This document shows positions 35,117 to 42,918 of a DNA stretch of 55,919 bases, piece by piece; within the stretch, counting starts at the first letter, position 1, and the number at the start of each line of letters is the position of its first letter. The stretch is from assembly GCA_965603015.1 (NCBI GenBank), contig CBFDBJ010000015.1, positions 1 to 55,919 on the forward strand. Direction: 5' to 3'. The stretch is from JAUWTJ01 sp965603015. Its GTDB lineage: Bacteria; Pseudomonadota; Alphaproteobacteria; M2410. A model generated the notes under the pieces. That model was given only the letters and a program-made list of their open reading frames with translations, was not told the origin of the DNA and made no database searches. The position numbers and the translations under genes were made by a program.

Positions 35117-35959
35117 TCAGGGCCGTCCTGCACGGGGGACATCAACGTGCACGATCTCAATCTTGCCGGTTCTGCGCCCTGCCAGTTTTACCGGATCGGA
35201 CTCTTCTGATGTCAGCACGAACAGCGTCTTGCCGTCGTCGCCGCCGAGCATGCAGGCAAAGGCGTTGGTCGAGACTTTGAGGCGATCCGTTACCTCGCCG
35301 CCTTCCTTGATACGAATGACGTCCTGCGTGGTTGGCGAGGCGACCCAGATGGCGCCTTCGGCATCGAGGCATATCCCGTCGGGGACGGAAGGGGCGATAT
35401 TGGCCCATTCGCGCCGGTTCGACAAAGTGCCGTCTTCGGCAATGTCAAAGGCGGTGAGGCAGGCGCCGAAGGTCTCGCCGACGATGAGCGTCTTGCCATC
35501 GGGGGTGATGACCATGCCATTGGGGAACATCAGGCCGGAGGCCGCGATGGAGACGGTGCCGTCCGTATCGACCATGACAAGATTGGACGCGGAGGGCTCC
35601 TCGCCGCCGTGCAGGTCAAACCCGAAATTGCCGACGTATGAGCGGCCTTTGGCATCGGTAATCATGTCATTGCAATGGAATGTTGCGAGCCCGGCGAGGT
35701 TGGCAACTTCGGAGGCCTTGCCATCATCAAGGCGCATCAGCTTGCGGTCGTGCATGGAGACGAAAAGCAGCGTCCCGTCCGGCGCAAAGCCAAGCCCGGA
35801 TGTGTCGTCATCGGCTGCATGGACCAGCTCCTGATTGCCTGCCATGTCGAGGGTGAAGATTTTCTGGTCGTGCATGTCGGAGAACCAGAGTTTGCCGCCG
35901 TGCCAGCGCGGGCCCTCGGCAAAAATCAATCCGTCCAGCAATGTGGTGAATTCGCTCAT
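35117..35959 (-). CDS. SMP-30/gluconolactonase family protein
   Basis: A 280-residue six-bladed beta-propeller lactonase. The metal site residues are present: E15 (FAEGPRW), N96 (CNDMITD), N146 (FPNGMV) and D193 (PDGICLD). Members hydrolyse sugar or other lactones with Ca or Zn. The sequence lacks a signal peptide, so it is cytoplasmic. It is the first gene of a short minus-strand unit with the sulfotransferase and aldo/keto reductase genes. It is divergent from the MBL hydrolase gene. Confidence 0.92.
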   Translation of the reverse strand: MSEFTTLLDGLIFAEGPRWHGGKLWFSDMHDQKIFTLDMAGNQELVHAADDDTSGLGFAPDGTLLFVSMHDRKLMRLDDGKASEVANLAGLATFHCNDMITDAKGRSYVGNFGFDLHGGEEPSASNLVMVDTDGTVSIAASGLMFPNGMVITPDGKTLIVGETFGACLTAFDIAEDGTLSNRREWANIAPSVPDGICLDAEGAIWVASPTTQDVIRIKEGGEVTDRLKVSTNAFACMLGGDDGKTLFVLTSEESDPVKLAGRRTGKIEIVHVDVPRAGRP

Positions 35960-36082
35960 TTTCGCTCCCGATCTTCTTGTTTTCCGGAAGCCTGAGACAA
36001 TTCCTCGCGCTTGTCAAACAGGAGGTTTTCAAGTTGCCTCGCCCGTGACAGACTGGCGAAAACACCAAAAGGAGGCGAACCC

Positions 36083-37402
36083 ATGGCAGATCTTCTGGGC
36101 CTTTCGGCACGTTACATCGACGAGGGTATTTATGAGGGGCCGGGCTCGGTCAACCGGGTGACGACCGAGCTGTCGGAAATCTCCGAGGATATCTCGGTGG
36201 TTGAGGCCTTCTCCCACGTGGTGACGTTCAAGACAGGCGACGGGCTTGTCCTCTTTGATACCTCGCTTGAGGCCTTCGCGGGCGGGATCCAGAAGAACCT
36301 GCGGGCCTGGTCGGACGAGCCGGTCAATACCATCGCCTTCACCCATGGCCATATCGATCACATCTCGGGCGCCGGGACGTTTGTCAAGGAAGCCGAGGAG
36401 AATGGTAATCCACGGCCACGGTTCGTCGGCCATGAAAATGTTGCGCCCCGGTTTGAGCGCTATGAGATGACCAATGGCTACAATGCGGTGATCAACGAGC
36501 GCCAGTTTGGCGGCGGTGGCGGCCGGTCGAACCTGATGGGCAATGAGCGCGGCGGCGGCGAGCTGAAGATCTCGCGCTTTGGGCCGTCTGAATGGATCTA
36601 TCCGGACACGACGTTTCGTGAGAACCTGGCGGTCAAGGTCGGCGACACGGTGTTTGATCTTAATCACTCCAAGGGCGAGACCGATGATCACCTATGGGCC
36701 TGGGTGCCGGAGCACAAGGCGATCTGTACCGGCGATCTTTTGATCTGGTGTTTCCCCAATGCGGGTAATCCGCAAAAGGTGCAGCGCTATCCGCTTGAGT
36801 GGGCGCACGCGCTCCGGCAAATGGAAATGAAAGGCGCGGAGCTTTTGCTTCCGGCGCACGGGCTGCCGATCGGCGGCAAGGAGCGTGTACGGACGGTTCT
36901 GTCCGATATGGCGACGGCGCTGGAAACGATTGTGGAGCAAACGCTGAAACTGATGAACGAAGGCGCGCGGCTCAGTGATATTGTGCATTCTGTGAAAGTG
37001 CCGCAGCATCTGCTCGACAAGCCGTACCTGCGCCCGACCTATGACGAGCCGGAGTTTGTCGTCAACAATATCTGGCGGCTCTATGGTGGCTGGTATGATG
37101 GCAACCCGGCAAACCTGAAGCCCGCAACCGAAGCCGCCCTGGCGATGGAAATGGCCAGCCTTGCCGGCGGCGTCGAAAAGCTCATCGACCGGGCTCGAGG
37201 CCTGGCCGAAGCCGGCGACATGCGCCTTGCCTGTCATCTGGTGGAGATGGCAACCCTCGCCGCGCCCGAGCACAAGGAAGCGCACGGCGCCCGGGCCGAG
37301 ATCTACGGCAAGCGGCGGAGCGAGGAGCTGTCGCTGATGTCAAAGGGGATTTTTGGCTATGCGGAGCGCGAGAGCCGGAAGATTTCGGATGTGAATGAGT
37401 AG
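36083..37402 (+). CDS. MBL-fold hydrolase related to alkyl sulfatases (class III)
   Basis: A 439-residue metallo-beta-lactamase-fold protein. HGHIDH (residues 88-93) is the dinuclear zinc motif, and CTGDLLIWCFPNAGNPQKVQ and LPAHGLPI supply further ligands. The C-terminal part (EFVVNNIWRLYGGWYDGNPANLKP and AEAGDMRLACHLVEMATLAAPEH) is the alkyl-sulfatase dimerisation domain. Classical SdsA1-type enzymes are about 650 residues and add an SCP2 domain, which is missing here. AGGAGG precedes the ATG. Its last 12 codons and the first bases after the stop recur exactly 600 bp downstream (see the direct repeat). Confidence 0.9.
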   Translation: MADLLGLSARYIDEGIYEGPGSVNRVTTELSEISEDISVVEAFSHVVTFKTGDGLVLFDTSLEAFAGGIQKNLRAWSDEPVNTIAFTHGHIDHISGAGTFVKEAEENGNPRPRFVGHENVAPRFERYEMTNGYNAVINERQFGGGGGRSNLMGNERGGGELKISRFGPSEWIYPDTTFRENLAVKVGDTVFDLNHSKGETDDHLWAWVPEHKAICTGDLLIWCFPNAGNPQKVQRYPLEWAHALRQMEMKGAELLLPAHGLPIGGKERVRTVLSDMATALETIVEQTLKLMNEGARLSDIVHSVKVPQHLLDKPYLRPTYDEPEFVVNNIWRLYGGWYDGNPANLKPATEAALAMEMASLAGGVEKLIDRARGLAEAGDMRLACHLVEMATLAAPEHKEAHGARAEIYGKRRSEELSLMSKGIFGYAERESRKISDVNE

Positions 37403-37406
37403 GGGA
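37366..37406. repeat. 41-bp direct repeat, copy 1 (3' end of the MBL hydrolase gene)
   Basis: The last 12 codons, the stop codon and the four bases after it (gcgcgagagccggaagattt... to ...tgagtagggga) recur without a mismatch at 37967-38007. Flanks on both sides differ. Confidence 0.97.
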
Positions 37407-37446
37407 TTCCGTCTGAACAAGGATGTTAATTGGAGATTCGACGACC

Positions 37447-37959
37447 ATGGTGTTTTTACAAGGGGAAACAGAAAGATTTGACTGGCCGCTTCTTCAGAAC
37501 GGGGCCATTAATCTCTATAGGGGGATGGAGCTTTATGATAGTGCCATCGAGAGCTTGTCGGAGCTTAAGTACTACATAATCCGCGTCCGTTTTGAAACCC
37601 TCGATAAGTTCACCAATGACGTTTCGGATGCTTTGAAGTGGAAGAAGCAATTCGGCTATTCACCCTGGACCGGAAATCTGAATGGCTTGAACGACGGACT
37701 GAGTGGAGAGCCATTTGAATCCGCGAATGATAGTGCCATATGCATTGAGAATTTTGATGCTCTGGTTCGCGCCGATGAATCTCTGTCAAATGCGCTTCTG
37801 GAAATGGTTGAACGGCACTCCCGGAATTATTTATTGTTCGGCAAGCGACTGATAGGAATGATTCAGACCAACGATTCGGACTATCAGTGCTCAAATATTG
37901 GTGGAGCCTCCGCCAATTGGAATGGAGCTGAATGGTTGAATGAGAATAGGGAGATGTAG
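37447..37959 (+). CDS. Barstar-family ribonuclease-inhibitor (immunity) protein
   Basis: A 170-residue protein whose middle carries the barstar core: a helix (DKFTNDVSDALKW), then the FGYSPWTGNLNGLNDGLSG segment at about 69-87, matching the G-x-N-L-x-A-L-x-D-x-L pattern, then a strand (SAICIENFDAL). Barstars block barnase-type RNases by covering the active site with acidic residues. The C-terminal tail ANWNGAEWLNENRE is of the kind seen in immunity-type barstars of polymorphic toxin systems. The start at 37447 has GGAG 11 bases upstream; an ATG at 37423 is also in frame. No toxin gene is in the window, so it looks like an orphan. Base composition is AT-richer than neighbours. Confidence 0.78.
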   Translation: MVFLQGETERFDWPLLQNGAINLYRGMELYDSAIESLSELKYYIIRVRFETLDKFTNDVSDALKWKKQFGYSPWTGNLNGLNDGLSGEPFESANDSAICIENFDALVRADESLSNALLEMVERHSRNYLLFGKRLIGMIQTNDSDYQCSNIGGASANWNGAEWLNENREM

Positions 37960-37966
37960 TCTTGAT

Positions 37967-38007
37967 GCGCGAGAGCCGGAAGATTTCGGATGTGAATGAG
38001 TAGGGGA
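37967..38007. repeat. 41-bp direct repeat, copy 2 (behind the barstar-like gene)
   Basis: An exact, out-of-context copy of the MBL gene 3' end, 8 bp after the barstar-like stop. It is too short to encode anything and has no start of its own. It marks a recombination junction. Confidence 0.97.
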
Positions 38008-38061
38008 ATTGAAAGCCTTCAATTTATCAGTTGGAACTATCTGTAGAATGAACGTGGTCAC

Positions 38062-38607
38062 ATGAAGGTATTTACATTATTCAAGTATGATCCGGCTCTG
38101 TATGGCGAGCACAGGTTTGAAGGAGACGACTGGACAGATGTTTCCGACATTGGAAAAGTGTTTGATGGTCAAACTCTTACGTTTGATACCTACAAAGAAG
38201 TTGAAGATCGATATCTGGACTTTCTGAATTTTGGGCTCGACACTGCTGATGTAAAATTGATGCAAGTCATACGACCTAATCGGGAAATGTCATTGGAAGT
38301 AGACGAGCCCGAATGGATTGACGATCTTGAGCTTGAAGGCTTTCAGTTTGCTCATGATGACTGGGTTGGAAGGGATCAGATTTTGAATTTCTGTCGACTC
38401 GCTCTTCGAGGTGTCATTGGTTTTGCACTGAGCGATCGGAAGGGTTTTTTTATCCGCTTTATTGGCGACTTTTATGTTCATGTCGGTTACAGCGGTGGTG
38501 AAGGATTGAGGTTTTCAAAGTTCCTGGGTGAGGGACTGTATTGGGAGCTGTTCGGTGATTTCAGTCGGTCAAATCCGTTGTTTGAGGACTATCAAGAGCT
38601 GCTTTAG
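38062..38607 (+). CDS. Unrecognised acidic protein, possible second immunity protein
   Basis: A 181-residue, strongly acidic and aromatic-rich protein (EGDDWTDVSDIG, DRYLDFLNFGLD, EPEWIDDLELEGFQF) with no signal peptide and no membrane segment. I do not recognise the family. Size, acidity, low GC, position 100 bp behind a barstar-like gene and lack of any metabolic motif make it a candidate immunity or antitoxin-like protein; this is inference from context only. It has its own ATG without a strong ribosome-binding site and is followed by 147 bp before coxS. An alternative is a cargo gene of a small island with an unrelated role. Confidence 0.6.
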   Translation: MKVFTLFKYDPALYGEHRFEGDDWTDVSDIGKVFDGQTLTFDTYKEVEDRYLDFLNFGLDTADVKLMQVIRPNREMSLEVDEPEWIDDLELEGFQFAHDDWVGRDQILNFCRLALRGVIGFALSDRKGFFIRFIGDFYVHVGYSGGEGLRFSKFLGEGLYWELFGDFSRSNPLFEDYQELL

Positions 38608-38754
38608 CGGCCTTTGATCACGAATTTGAAATCCCAAATCCCTGTTGCACTCCCCCTCTCACCCGAGTACCATTCCAGATTACCCCATGGGCCGGTCCGG
38701 GAGGTGTGATCCGGCTCAATCTGACAAAAAAAACAAGAGACTCGGGAGGTGGCG

Positions 38755-39222
38755 ATGGTTTCCATTGCACTCAAAGTTAATGGCAATGCGGTCACGGGCG
38801 ATGTGGATGATCGGATGTTGCTGGTGGAATTTCTGCGCAACGATCTCAACCTGACGGGTACCCATGTGGGCTGTGACACCAGCCAGTGCGGCGCCTGTGT
38901 GGTTCATGTGGACGGTGAGGCGATGAAGTCATGCTCCATGCTGGCGGTTCAGGCTGACGGCGCGGAGGTCCTGACCATCGAGGGGCTGGCCGTGGATGGC
39001 ACATTGCATCCGGTTCAGGCGGCGTTTCAGGAGCATCACGGGCTGCAGTGCGGGTTTTGCACGCCGGGCATGATCATGACCTCGGTCGATATGATCCGCC
39101 GCAATCCGGATCTTGACGACGAGACTATTCGCAGCGAGCTTGAAGGCAATATCTGTCGGTGCACCGGGTACCAAAATATTGTGACAGCGGTAAAAGCCGC
39201 AGCAGACGAAATGGCGGGCTAG
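38755..39222 (+). CDS. CoxS-like 2Fe-2S subunit of a molybdenum hydroxylase
   Basis: A 155-residue small subunit of the xanthine oxidase/CO dehydrogenase family. The plant-type cluster cysteines are C40, C45, C48 and C60; the second cluster, near the Mo cofactor, has C99, C102, C134 and C136 (CGFC...ICRC). GGGAGG lies 6 bases before the ATG. It would transfer electrons from the Mo subunit to FAD in the middle subunit encoded 3 bp downstream. The molybdenum-binding large subunit is not encoded in the window. A CO dehydrogenase cannot therefore be distinguished from an aldehyde or N-heterocycle oxidase. Confidence 0.93.
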   Translation: MVSIALKVNGNAVTGDVDDRMLLVEFLRNDLNLTGTHVGCDTSQCGACVVHVDGEAMKSCSMLAVQADGAEVLTIEGLAVDGTLHPVQAAFQEHHGLQCGFCTPGMIMTSVDMIRRNPDLDDETIRSELEGNICRCTGYQNIVTAVKAAADEMAG

Positions 39223-39225
39223 ACG

Positions 39226-40020
39226 ATGTACGCATTCAACTACAAAAAAGCCGGATCCCTCGGCGAAGCCAAAACGCTGTTTGCCGGCGGCGACGATCCG
39301 CTTTTGATGGCTGGCGGCCAAACGCTGATCCCGACGCTGAAGCAACGTCTTGCCAGCCCGTCCGATGTGATCGACATCTCAAAGCTGGCTGAGCTGAAGG
39401 GCATCGCGATCTCCGGCGACGGCGTTGTTATCGGCGCCGGGCAGGTCCATGCCAGCGTTCAGAATTCAGCTGAGGTGAAGGACGCCATTCCGGCGCTTAG
39501 CGCTCTGGCCGGTGAAATCGGCGACCCGGCGGTACGCCATCGCGGCACGCTTGGCGGTTCGATTGCCAATAATGATCCGACAGCTGATTACCCGGCGGCT
39601 TGCCTCGCGCTTGGCGCAACGATCCATACGGAAACCCGGACCATTGAGGCTGATGACTTCTTTACCGATCTGTTTGAAACGGCTCTGGAAGAAGGCGAGA
39701 TTGTCACGAAGGTTTCCTTTCCCGTGCCGGACAAGGCGGCCTATGTGAAATTTCCGAATCCGGCCTCGCGCTACGCCATTGTCGGCGTTTTCGTGGCTCA
39801 AAAAGGCGGCAAGGTGCGCGTTGCCGTGACGGGCGCCGGCTCAAAGGTCTTCCGCGTCACCGCAATGGAAGCTGTGCTGGAGAGTAATTTTTCGGCTGAT
39901 GCGATCGCGGATATTGCGGTTCCGCCAGGCGATCTCAATTCAGACCTCCACGCATCAGCGGACTATCGCGCGCATCTCATTACCGTGATGGCCAGGCGCG
40001 CTGTTGCTGCCTGCGGTTAG
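39226..40020 (+). CDS. CoxM-like FAD-binding subunit of a molybdenum hydroxylase
   Basis: A 264-residue FAD subunit. AGGQTLIP (residues 29-36) and TLGGSIANNDPTADYPA (about 105-121) are the two FAD-binding motifs of the CoxM/XdhB family. The C-terminal CO_deh_flav_C domain is present (DYRAHLITVMARRAV). It starts 3 bp after the coxS stop. In most clusters a coxL-type gene of about 2.3 kb is adjacent to these two; here a palindromic repeat and a convergent, unrelated gene follow. Confidence 0.93.
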   Translation: MYAFNYKKAGSLGEAKTLFAGGDDPLLMAGGQTLIPTLKQRLASPSDVIDISKLAELKGIAISGDGVVIGAGQVHASVQNSAEVKDAIPALSALAGEIGDPAVRHRGTLGGSIANNDPTADYPAACLALGATIHTETRTIEADDFFTDLFETALEEGEIVTKVSFPVPDKAAYVKFPNPASRYAIVGVFVAQKGGKVRVAVTGAGSKVFRVTAMEAVLESNFSADAIADIAVPPGDLNSDLHASADYRAHLITVMARRAVAACG

Positions 40021-40057
40021 ACTCTTTGTCTATGAAATCGTTGCGGTAAAACTCCAG

Positions 40058-40193
40058 CCTCATCCTGAGGTGCGAGCAGCGCGAGCCTCGACCCGTCGCC
40101 CGAAGGCTTTGGGCCGCAGGGCGAAGGAGGCGCGGCAAACTCCGTGGCCTTACTCCTTCGAGACAGATGCTGCGCATCTTCCTCAGGATGAGG
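40058..40193. repeat. Palindromic intergenic repeat, copy 5
   Basis: CCTCATCCTGAGG (40058-40070) and CCTCAGGATGAGG (40181-40193) are perfect 13-bp complements, enclosing further GC-rich arms (GGCCGCAGGGCGAAGGAG and related). The gap 40021-40237 is otherwise empty. It lies between convergent coxM and the peptide-binding-protein gene. Confidence 0.9.
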
Positions 40194-40237
40194 AGGAAGT
40201 TTGGTTCTAGTAAATCAAACTCGAAAAAGGGGTAAAA

Positions 40238-41938
40238 TCACTCGGCATTGACGACAGCAGCGCCTTCATCCTCGAAGTCGATCCACATGTAGCGGGAGGG
40301 GTGGCTGTTGGCGCTATTGTCTGCATAGCCCTTTACATAGGTTGCAACGAGATTGCGGTTGGTTCCGATGTAGAGCGGGATAATGCCCTGTTCTTCCAGC
40401 AGCACGGCATCGGCCTTTGCCATCAGGTCGTTGCGTTTTGTGATATCGGCGATTTGAAGTGCTTTGTTCATCAGTCCGTCAAAGCGGGGGCTGGAGTAAT
40501 TGCCGTAGTTCTGGGGGCCGGCCTCGGTCCGCGCGAGATAGAGAAAGTTCTCGGGATCGTCGAGGGATTGCCAGCCGGCGTCTGCCGCCCAAAAGTTGGA
40601 CTCCTGCAGGTCCGCATAGTGGACCTTGATCTCGGTTCCCAGGATCTCGGCCTTTACGCCGACCTGTTCCCACATGGAAGTTATGGCGATGGCGTGACGC
40701 TTGCCGTCTGCGGTGGCACGGATGCGATACTCAAAAGTGAGAGGATTGTCAGGGCCATAACCGGCCTCGGCCAGCAGTCGGCGCGCCTCGGCACGGCGTT
40801 TGTCCATGGGCCAGGCCATAAAGTCAACATCCGGACCAGTGTAGTGAGAGACAGAGCCGGGCACCATGCCGACCGAAGGGGTCTCGCCCATGCGCATAAC
40901 CTTGTCGGTAATCGCCCTGCGGTCAATGGCCATTGACAGGGCGCGGCGGACGCGGACGTCCTTGAATTCTTCTTTTTCGTGGTTGAGAATAATATAAGTG
41001 ATTGTCAGTCCGGGAACAATATGGACGGCTCCGGGCAGGATCTCTCTCAACATATCAACCTGTTGGGTCGGCAGCTGGGTATTGAGGTCCAGTTCACCGG
41101 CACGAAACCTTTTGACTGCTGCGTTATAGTCTTCTGTCGGGTAGTAGTAGACGTCTTCCAGCTTCACATTGTCGACATCGTAAAAATCCGGGTTCTTGAC
41201 CACATGGACAAAGTCATGTGGGCGCCAGTCTTCCAACAGGAAAGCGCCGTTCGAGATGATGTTGTCGGGCCTGACCCAATCGTCGCCGTATTTTTCAAAG
41301 ATATGACGCGGCAGCGGCGCACCGCGCGGAGCGCCAACAAGATAGATGTAACCAGGGCTTGGTCTTGATAGCTCAACTTCAAAGGTCAGGTCGTCGATGA
41401 CGCGTGCGCCCAGCTGCGAGACCGGCATTTTCCCGTGTGTTATGGCTTCTGCGTTCTTGATCATGTCGAGAATGGCGGCCTGCTCGGAGGCGGTGGCGGG
41501 GTCCATGACACGCCTGAGCCCGGCGACATAATCAGCGGCGGTGACAGGCACGCCGTCTGACCAGACGAGGCCTTTTCGTAGATGAAAGGTGTAAGTGAGA
41601 CCATCCTGGCTGATCTCCCAGCTCTCGGCGCAGGCCGGAGCGATTTTTCCGTCGGGTGTGTAGTCGGCGACGGAGCAGAAAATGTCGCGGCCTATAACAT
41701 TTTCATAGACCGTCGACATTTTGTGGGGATCGAGCGTGTCCGGTTCGGCGACATTGCCGCGGTGCAGGGTTGTGAGCGGACCCTTGCGGCCTTCGGCTTT
41801 GACCTCCTGGCTTATGGCCTCAGCGCCTTCGTCTGATGGTGCCGGCGAACATGCCGCAATAGTGAGAGCAGTAATTCCGATGAGAATCCGAACCGGAGCG
41901 CTCCGAACCACGCGAACGATGGATGGCTGTGCTAACAC
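40238..41938 (-). CDS. Peptide/nickel-type ABC transporter substrate-binding lipoprotein (SBP family 5, OppA-like)
   Basis: A 566-residue periplasmic binding protein. The GTG at 41938 is preferred because GGGGAGGA lies 8 bases upstream, and it yields a short signal sequence with the lipobox TIAAC (lipid Cys at residue 30). Other in-frame starts further up run into tusA. EPDTLDPHKMSTVYE, SWEISQDGLTYTFHLRKGLVWSDG and RRALSMAIDRRAI are family-5 signatures. These proteins hand oligopeptides or other solutes to a permease. No permease or ATPase gene is nearby, so it is an orphan or serves a distant system. A signalling or murein-peptide role is possible. Confidence 0.9.
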   Translation of the reverse strand: MLAQPSIVRVVRSAPVRILIGITALTIAACSPAPSDEGAEAISQEVKAEGRKGPLTTLHRGNVAEPDTLDPHKMSTVYENVIGRDIFCSVADYTPDGKIAPACAESWEISQDGLTYTFHLRKGLVWSDGVPVTAADYVAGLRRVMDPATASEQAAILDMIKNAEAITHGKMPVSQLGARVIDDLTFEVELSRPSPGYIYLVGAPRGAPLPRHIFEKYGDDWVRPDNIISNGAFLLEDWRPHDFVHVVKNPDFYDVDNVKLEDVYYYPTEDYNAAVKRFRAGELDLNTQLPTQQVDMLREILPGAVHIVPGLTITYIILNHEKEEFKDVRVRRALSMAIDRRAITDKVMRMGETPSVGMVPGSVSHYTGPDVDFMAWPMDKRRAEARRLLAEAGYGPDNPLTFEYRIRATADGKRHAIAITSMWEQVGVKAEILGTEIKVHYADLQESNFWAADAGWQSLDDPENFLYLARTEAGPQNYGNYSSPRFDGLMNKALQIADITKRNDLMAKADAVLLEEQGIIPLYIGTNRNLVATYVKGYADNSANSHPSRYMWIDFEDEGAAVVNAE

Positions 41939-42023
41939 TGTGACTGTCCTCCCCGGAATCGTCTTGGCAATGGGTGTTATCCTGGCAGATAAAATGGTGC
42001 CGGGGAAGGTGTGAGCTCGGGAC

Positions 42024-42263
42024 CTAATTTTCCTCTGTTTTGCAGGCTTTTCTGATTGTGAAGACGAAGATCTCGCCGTCACGGGTTGCCGAGAGCAACT
42101 CGTTCCCGGATGTATTGCAGAAGTGGGGCATGTCGATGGTTGATGCCGGATCGGTGACCAGAACAGTGATCTGGGCGCCGGGCACCAAAGAGCGCAGGGC
42201 CTTTTGTGTTCGAAGAACCGGCAGGGGGCATTTCAGCCCCTTCATATCCAGTGTCGTGGTCAC
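42024..42263 (-). CDS. TusA-family sulfur carrier protein
   Basis: A 79-residue protein with the TusA signature LDMKGLKCPLPVLRTQKAL; the persulfide-carrying cysteine is C12 in CPxP. It starts with GTG, preceded by GAGGGGA. TusA-like proteins relay sulfur for tRNA thiolation, for the molybdenum cofactor or for dissimilatory sulfur metabolism. Two molybdoenzyme systems (fdsGBA with fdhD, and coxSM) lie in the same window, which makes sulfur supply to Mo cofactor conceivable, though not shown. It is 21 bp behind the CMD-family gene, likely one transcript. Confidence 0.9.
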   Translation of the reverse strand: MTTTLDMKGLKCPLPVLRTQKALRSLVPGAQITVLVTDPASTIDMPHFCNTSGNELLSATRDGEIFVFTIRKACKTEEN

Positions 42264-42284
42264 GCGTCAGGTCCCCTCGCAGGA

Positions 42285-42821
42285 TTACAGGTCCAGAGAA
42301 ACGGTTTTGTCCGGGCTTTCGATATCCACATCAAAGGTCTCCAGGAAGCGGCTCGTCATCATGTAAAACCCGATTGTGAGCGTGAGTTCCTGCATTTCCT
42401 GGTCCGAAAGGTGCTTGCGCAGGGGATCGAAGGTGTTGTCCGAGGCGCGAACATTCAAAACCACATCGTCGGTGAAATTCATGACCAATTGCTCAAGCTG
42501 CGTAAAACCCCCGGCGTCCGGACCCTGTTTGACCCTCGCGATGAGGTCGTCTGACATGCCGACGTCGCGGCCGATACGTTCGTGCTGGAAAGTCTCATAG
42601 GTGGCTTTGGAGATATAGCCAACGCGCAGGATGGCGATTTCACGCAGCACCGGGTCGAGCTTACTCTTGCTCAAAATGCAATTGCCGAGCCGGGTGTAAT
42701 GGCCCAGCATCTTGCCGCTGTGCGCCATCATCCTGAAAATGTTGAGCGGCGCCAGCTTCGCGAAAGTCTCTTTGGCGGCTTCCGGAATTGTCTCCGGCGT
42801 GACGTAGTCGATTCGAGCCAT
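42285..42821 (-). CDS. Carboxymuconolactone decarboxylase family protein without CxxC
   Basis: A 178-residue all-helical CMD-family protein (LNIFRMMAHSGKMLGHY, LREIAILRVGYISKATYETFQHERIGRDVG). At the place where AhpD-like members carry the CxxC pair, this sequence has KATYETFQH, so it cannot be a thiol peroxidase of that type; a decarboxylase or lyase-like role, or no catalysis, remains open. AGGGAGAA lies upstream of the ATG. It is the first gene of a short unit with tusA. It differs clearly from the CxxC-bearing relative at 26086. Confidence 0.87.
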   Translation of the reverse strand: MARIDYVTPETIPEAAKETFAKLAPLNIFRMMAHSGKMLGHYTRLGNCILSKSKLDPVLREIAILRVGYISKATYETFQHERIGRDVGMSDDLIARVKQGPDAGGFTQLEQLVMNFTDDVVLNVRASDNTFDPLRKHLSDQEMQELTLTIGFYMMTSRFLETFDVDIESPDKTVSLDL

Positions 42822-42918
42822 AGTCTGCGTTCTCCCTGAACCTGTTTTTTGTGATGACTAATCAAGCAGGGAATGTCAAAAGGTGCAAGGTCCGGAATGA
42901 AACCAGGGAACATCCATT

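Noticed and set aside
37366..38007. Insertion sequence or integron as the source of the 41-bp repeat
   Set aside because: No transposase, integrase, terminal inverted repeats or attC-like fold is visible between the copies.
37447..38607. A complete toxin-antitoxin or contact-dependent inhibition locus
   Set aside because: No toxin, secretion protein or RHS/CdiA-like sequence is in the window; only the immunity-like side is present.
42285..42821. AhpD-type peroxidase call for the second CMD-family gene
   Set aside because: The CxxC pair is missing (KATYETFQH at that place), so only the broad family name is kept.
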